Shown here: positions 42,658 through 45,161 of the stretch, piece after piece
How positions within the stretch are numbered: the first letter of the stretch is position 1
How the letters are laid out: each line of letters starts with the position of its first letter
NCBI GenBank assembly: GCA_035911135.1
Contig: JAMHWD010000012.1
Location: 1 to 45,161, forward strand
Length of the DNA stretch: 45,161 nucleotides
From: JAMHWD01 sp035911135
GTDB lineage: Bacteria; Pseudomonadota; Alphaproteobacteria; Micavibrionales; Micavibrionaceae
Direction: 5' to 3'
Translations under genes and position numbers: made by a program
The notes under the pieces: generated by a model
The model's database searches: none
Seen by the model: the letters and a program-made list of their open reading frames with translations, nothing else
What the model was told of the DNA's origin: nothing

Positions 42658-43511
42658 TCCAAAATTTGTTCACTTGTATAACAAGTGTTATGTAGGCGGT
42701 TAATTAAACTGCCTTCTAAGCCACGCCTGGCGCACTCTACATAAAGAGAGAAATATTTATTCAGTGTATCTGGATAAATATTTTTATTAAAACGACAAGC
42801 CGTTAAGCCGGGATACTTATCTTTCCTGCAATGAGAATACAGCTCCGCTATAATGTCGAGAAAGAGAAATATGTTGACAGCATTTAAACCGCTTTCTGCA
42901 TATTTAGGTTCTCTAAACATATGTGATGTTACATTGCGATTAAAGAATCTTTCCCTTTTTGGGTTTGCGTTTATGTATTTTGTCCCATGATAGAAAAAAT
43001 CATCACGCAAAACATCATGCAAAAAATCACTCTGCATTTTTAAAAAATTATGCAGGTGGATATTAAGATCAAAATGATTGGGTATATCTGAGAAAATGCT
43101 ATCAACTAATCTCGTAGATATTTTGTCTTCACCAATGTTTCCGTTCTCTCGGTCCCATCTTATAAGAACCCCCTCCAATACAGGCAATAAACTTAAATAA
43201 GAACAGACCAGATTACCTTCAAGGAAGGTCATTGTGGCTACATCAAGTATGTATGAGAACGGCTTAAAAATCTCTAATTGATGATATAGGTGAGTCGTTT
43301 GATAGGCTCTTTGCCAAGGAAGAGCGACTTCCTTTGTAACGTGATATTTCAGTTTTTCAGGCTCTTGAATCCGAAATGCTTGCGATATCCATTCTCCAGT
43401 AATGCTTCCATACGGCGGAACACATAGATAATCTGTCCTTAAAGAATCATTTAGTCTAATTATAGAATTAATTTCTCCATGAATGATGTTTGGCTTTTCT
43501 GATTTCTTCAT
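42654..43511 (-). CDS. AT-rich protein of unknown function next to AbiE
   Basis: A 285-residue soluble protein starting MKKSEKPNIIHGEINSIIRL. I do not recognise the family. Helical composition and the segment ERFFNRNVTSHMF recall the N-R-x3-H-type motif of some HEPN-like or abortive-infection proteins, a weak clue. Codon and base use are clearly more AT-rich than the relaxase and AbiE genes, a sign of separate acquisition. It is convergent with the toxin gene and has its own ATG with no strong ribosome-binding site. A defence role is inference from neighbours only. Confidence 0.7.
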   Translation of the reverse strand: MKKSEKPNIIHGEINSIIRLNDSLRTDYLCVPPYGSITGEWISQAFRIQEPEKLKYHVTKEVALPWQRAYQTTHLYHQLEIFKPFSYILDVATMTFLEGNLVCSYLSLLPVLEGVLIRWDRENGNIGEDKISTRLVDSIFSDIPNHFDLNIHLHNFLKMQSDFLHDVLRDDFFYHGTKYINANPKRERFFNRNVTSHMFREPKYAESGLNAVNIFLFLDIIAELYSHCRKDKYPGLTACRFNKNIYPDTLNKYFSLYVECARRGLEGSLINRLHNTCYTSEQILD

Positions 43512-43544
43512 TTCTTGATACTCTTATAGTAAAAAATTTAGGCT

Positions 43545-43610
43545 GAAAAACAATAAAGCCGCCACGCATTTTTGCGAAGCGGCTCGAAATTCTCGACAAC
43601 CAGTGCTTAG
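43545..43610 (-). ncRNA. Possible small RNA or orphan terminator
   Basis: On the minus strand a perfect TTGACA (43639–43634) and a weak AATGCT (43616–43611) are 17 bp apart. They precede about 60 bp that end in a stem AGCCGC/GCGGCT (43557–43584, with inner CGCA/TGCG) and T-rich tail. No gene lies between. The remaining 43640–43782 part of the gap shows no gene I can support. Confidence 0.3.
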
Positions 43611-43782
43611 AGCATTGCTCAGTCATTAAAAGATGTCAAGAAGAAATAGAATCATCTCATGCGTTTAACAAAGCGAGTCAATGGACAGGTTTGCGGCCAA
43701 GGTGGTCTTTCAGCCATTTTTGCGCAGGCTGGCGACATGCTGCTCTCAAAAGCGCCTTGGAATAAAGGATAAACGTTTAAGT

Positions 43783-43814
43783 AAACATCAAGAGGATTGT
43801 CCCCCCTGATGTTT
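43783..43814 (-). terminator. Probable terminator after the MipA gene
   Basis: AAACATCA (43783–43790) and TGATGTTT (43807–43814) form a perfect 8-bp stem nine bases after the stop. The T-run is interrupted. Confidence 0.5.
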
Positions 43815-43822
43815 ATTCTCTT

Positions 43823-44659
43823 TTAAAATTTGTAGCTGGTGGTTAAAAACACCGCGGGAACAAAATCATCCTTCACGACAGGGCTGTCAGCAGCATCACC
43901 CAGCAGTTTATCACCCCGGAAGGTAAGGTTTGCGTTCCATCTGTCCGTCAACAGGTAAGTTGCGCCGGCCGAGAAGCCAACGGATTTGATGCCCGATTCC
44001 GCATCATGTTGATTGTAGCCGGATGCTGCCGACTGCCCGGCGTTCACACCGAAACGATTGCTCATATGCTCTTCGTCAGCCCACATGGTGCCAATCGAAC
44101 CCGACATGATGATTTTTTGGGTAAGAGGGTAGCGGGAACCGAGATTTACTTCGGCTGTGGTACCATAGTCGCCGGAAACAGCAGAGGTAACCCGGCCTGA
44201 AAGCTTTGCCGGGCCGAAATCATATTCGGCCAGCAGGTTAGCGGTAGCCGAAGCATCAACATCTCCCATTCCCGTCAGGTTTTTTCTATCATCACTTTCG
44301 TCACGACCGGACGCATAGCCGAGAGAAACACCAACTTTATAATTTTCGCCGCGCAGCGGATAACTACCGATACCGTGGCGGACATTGGCGAAAAACAGAC
44401 CGTCTTTATAATCAATGTTCACGACCGGAACGGGAAGGACATCGTATTCGTCCGAGCCTTCGTAGGTCGGGGCATAACCGACACCGCCGCCGATGGTGTA
44501 ATTCCAGTCTTTGGTTTCTTTTGCTTCCTGGGTTGGCGGTGCAACCGGAGTTGCTTGTTGGGTGGTGTTGTACCATTGCTGGGCATGGGCACTGCCAGCC
44601 AGGACGAAATAGCATACCCCTACGGCAAGTCCCGCAGCGATATTAAGATGTTTTTGCAT
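43823..44659 (-). CDS. MipA/OmpV family outer-membrane protein
   Basis: A 278-residue beta-barrel protein with a signal peptide cleaved probably after AHA (residue 26). A short linker is followed by WNYTIGGGVGYAPTYEGSDE, the family's N-terminal strand motif, then PVPVVNIDYKDGLFFANVRH. It ends in a C-terminal aromatic (TTSYKF), the outer-membrane targeting signal. Family members act in murein-synthesis scaffolding (MipA) or as porin-like proteins (OmpV). It stands alone before the IS remnants and is probably cargo or flanking chromosome. Confidence 0.9.
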   Translation of the reverse strand: MQKHLNIAAGLAVGVCYFVLAGSAHAQQWYNTTQQATPVAPPTQEAKETKDWNYTIGGGVGYAPTYEGSDEYDVLPVPVVNIDYKDGLFFANVRHGIGSYPLRGENYKVGVSLGYASGRDESDDRKNLTGMGDVDASATANLLAEYDFGPAKLSGRVTSAVSGDYGTTAEVNLGSRYPLTQKIIMSGSIGTMWADEEHMSNRFGVNAGQSAASGYNQHDAESGIKSVGFSAGATYLLTDRWNANLTFRGDKLLGDAADSPVVKDDFVPAVFLTTSYKF

Positions 44660-44776
44660 GACAATGCTCCTTGTTTAGGTTTGCGCCTGATGCTATTAAA
44701 TAAACTTATTATTTCATGGTGTAAATATATTATTTCATGTTTATCATTAAATTTAACACGAACATCAGCGCCAGCT

Positions 44777-44962
44777 TGGTCAACCCCCATTTTAGAGTCC
44801 ACCCTTTAAGTTACAATCATGCTGTTGCGGTGGCATAAAGGAAGGGGCTGGAGCGTAAGCGACGGCCCCTTCCTTTATGCGGGCCAGAGGTGCCGGTGGT
44901 TTATAGCCCAGACTGGTGTGAGGGCGGATGTGATTGTAATGATGCCGCCACTGTTCGAGCAT
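44777..44962 (-). pseudogene. 3' remnant of an IS3-family element (transposase C-terminus)
   Basis: The minus strand encodes 56 residues (44962–44792) beginning MLEQWRHHYNHIRPHTSLGY, the C-terminal end of an IS3-type OrfB integrase; the DDE catalytic core is gone. The terminal inverted-repeat-like TGGTCAACCCCCATTTT starts at 44777, next to host DNA. The next IS end follows directly at 44962. Confidence 0.8.
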
Positions 44963-45161
44963 GGTCAACCCCCATATTCGAGTCCATGTTAAAAGTGAAT
45001 CCGCTGCCCGTGTTGCGGCATAGATAAAGGGTCTGCAAGCGTAGCTAAAGAGCCTTTATCTATGCGGGCGATTGGTGCTGGCGGTCTGTATCCGAGCGAA
45101 CTGTGCGGCCTGATATGGTTATAATGATGCCGCCATTTTTCAATGATTACTTGCGCTTCTT
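44962..45161 (-). mobile_element. IS3-family element, right end; transposase C-terminus at 44989–45161
   Basis: The terminal sequence TGGTCAACCCCCATATT begins at 44962. The minus-strand coding part (45161–44989) gives EAQVIIEKWRHHYNHIRPHS then SLGYRPPAP, the end of an IS3-family OrfB transposase. The rest lies past the window. It is closely related in sequence and end structure to the remnant on its left. Confidence 0.85.

Overview
The window reads as chromosomal DNA of an alphaproteobacterium. The evidence is the gene order miaB–phoH–ybeY–corC–lnt–XRE regulator–metK–trmB, followed by rimP–nusA–infB–rbfA–truB–rpsO–pnp. It is supported by a TIGR01459-type HAD protein, an NDUFS4-like complex I subunit and a TipN-like coiled-coil membrane protein. 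Genus cannot be told from the sequence alone; a Rhodospirillales or Micavibrio-like lineage is only a guess.

Positions 1–21361 hold a long housekeeping block, almost all on the minus strand: RNA decay, translation initiation, ribosome maturation, tRNA modification, SAM synthesis and lipoprotein acylation. It has been interrupted in places. gpmA and two small genes separate rpsO from pnp. An orphan gene and a LysE-type exporter separate trmB from rimP. The ylxR gene usually found between nusA and infB is missing, and a palindromic repeat lies there instead. A second, strongly enlarged PhoH-family ATPase sits between miaB and the ordinary phoH.

Positions 21434–32324 are plus-strand chromosomal genes: a D-2-hydroxyacid dehydrogenase with a small exported protein, a 1266-residue coiled-coil membrane protein, a HAD hydrolase, an MsbA-like ABC exporter, an alpha/beta hydrolase, a CBS protein, a DUF192 protein, tRNA-Pro(UGG), the NDUFS4-like protein and tRNA-Arg(UCU).

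From tRNA-Arg to the right edge the content is accessory and looks like a mobilizable island. It carries a complete type II-C CRISPR-Cas locus: 18 identical 36-bp repeats, cas2, cas1, cas9 and a tracrRNA that pairs with the repeat. Next come a MobA/MobL (MOBQ) relaxase with an RSF1010-like oriT, an AbiEi/AbiEii toxin–antitoxin pair, an AT-rich unknown gene, a MipA/OmpV outer-membrane protein and two IS3-family 3' ends in tandem. No integrase is visible. The array and tracrRNA are read on the plus strand and the cas genes on the minus strand, the layout known from Neisseria II-C systems. Repeat-embedded -10 elements, an intrinsic terminator after the array and the cas9/cas1 overlap are the most specific observations there.
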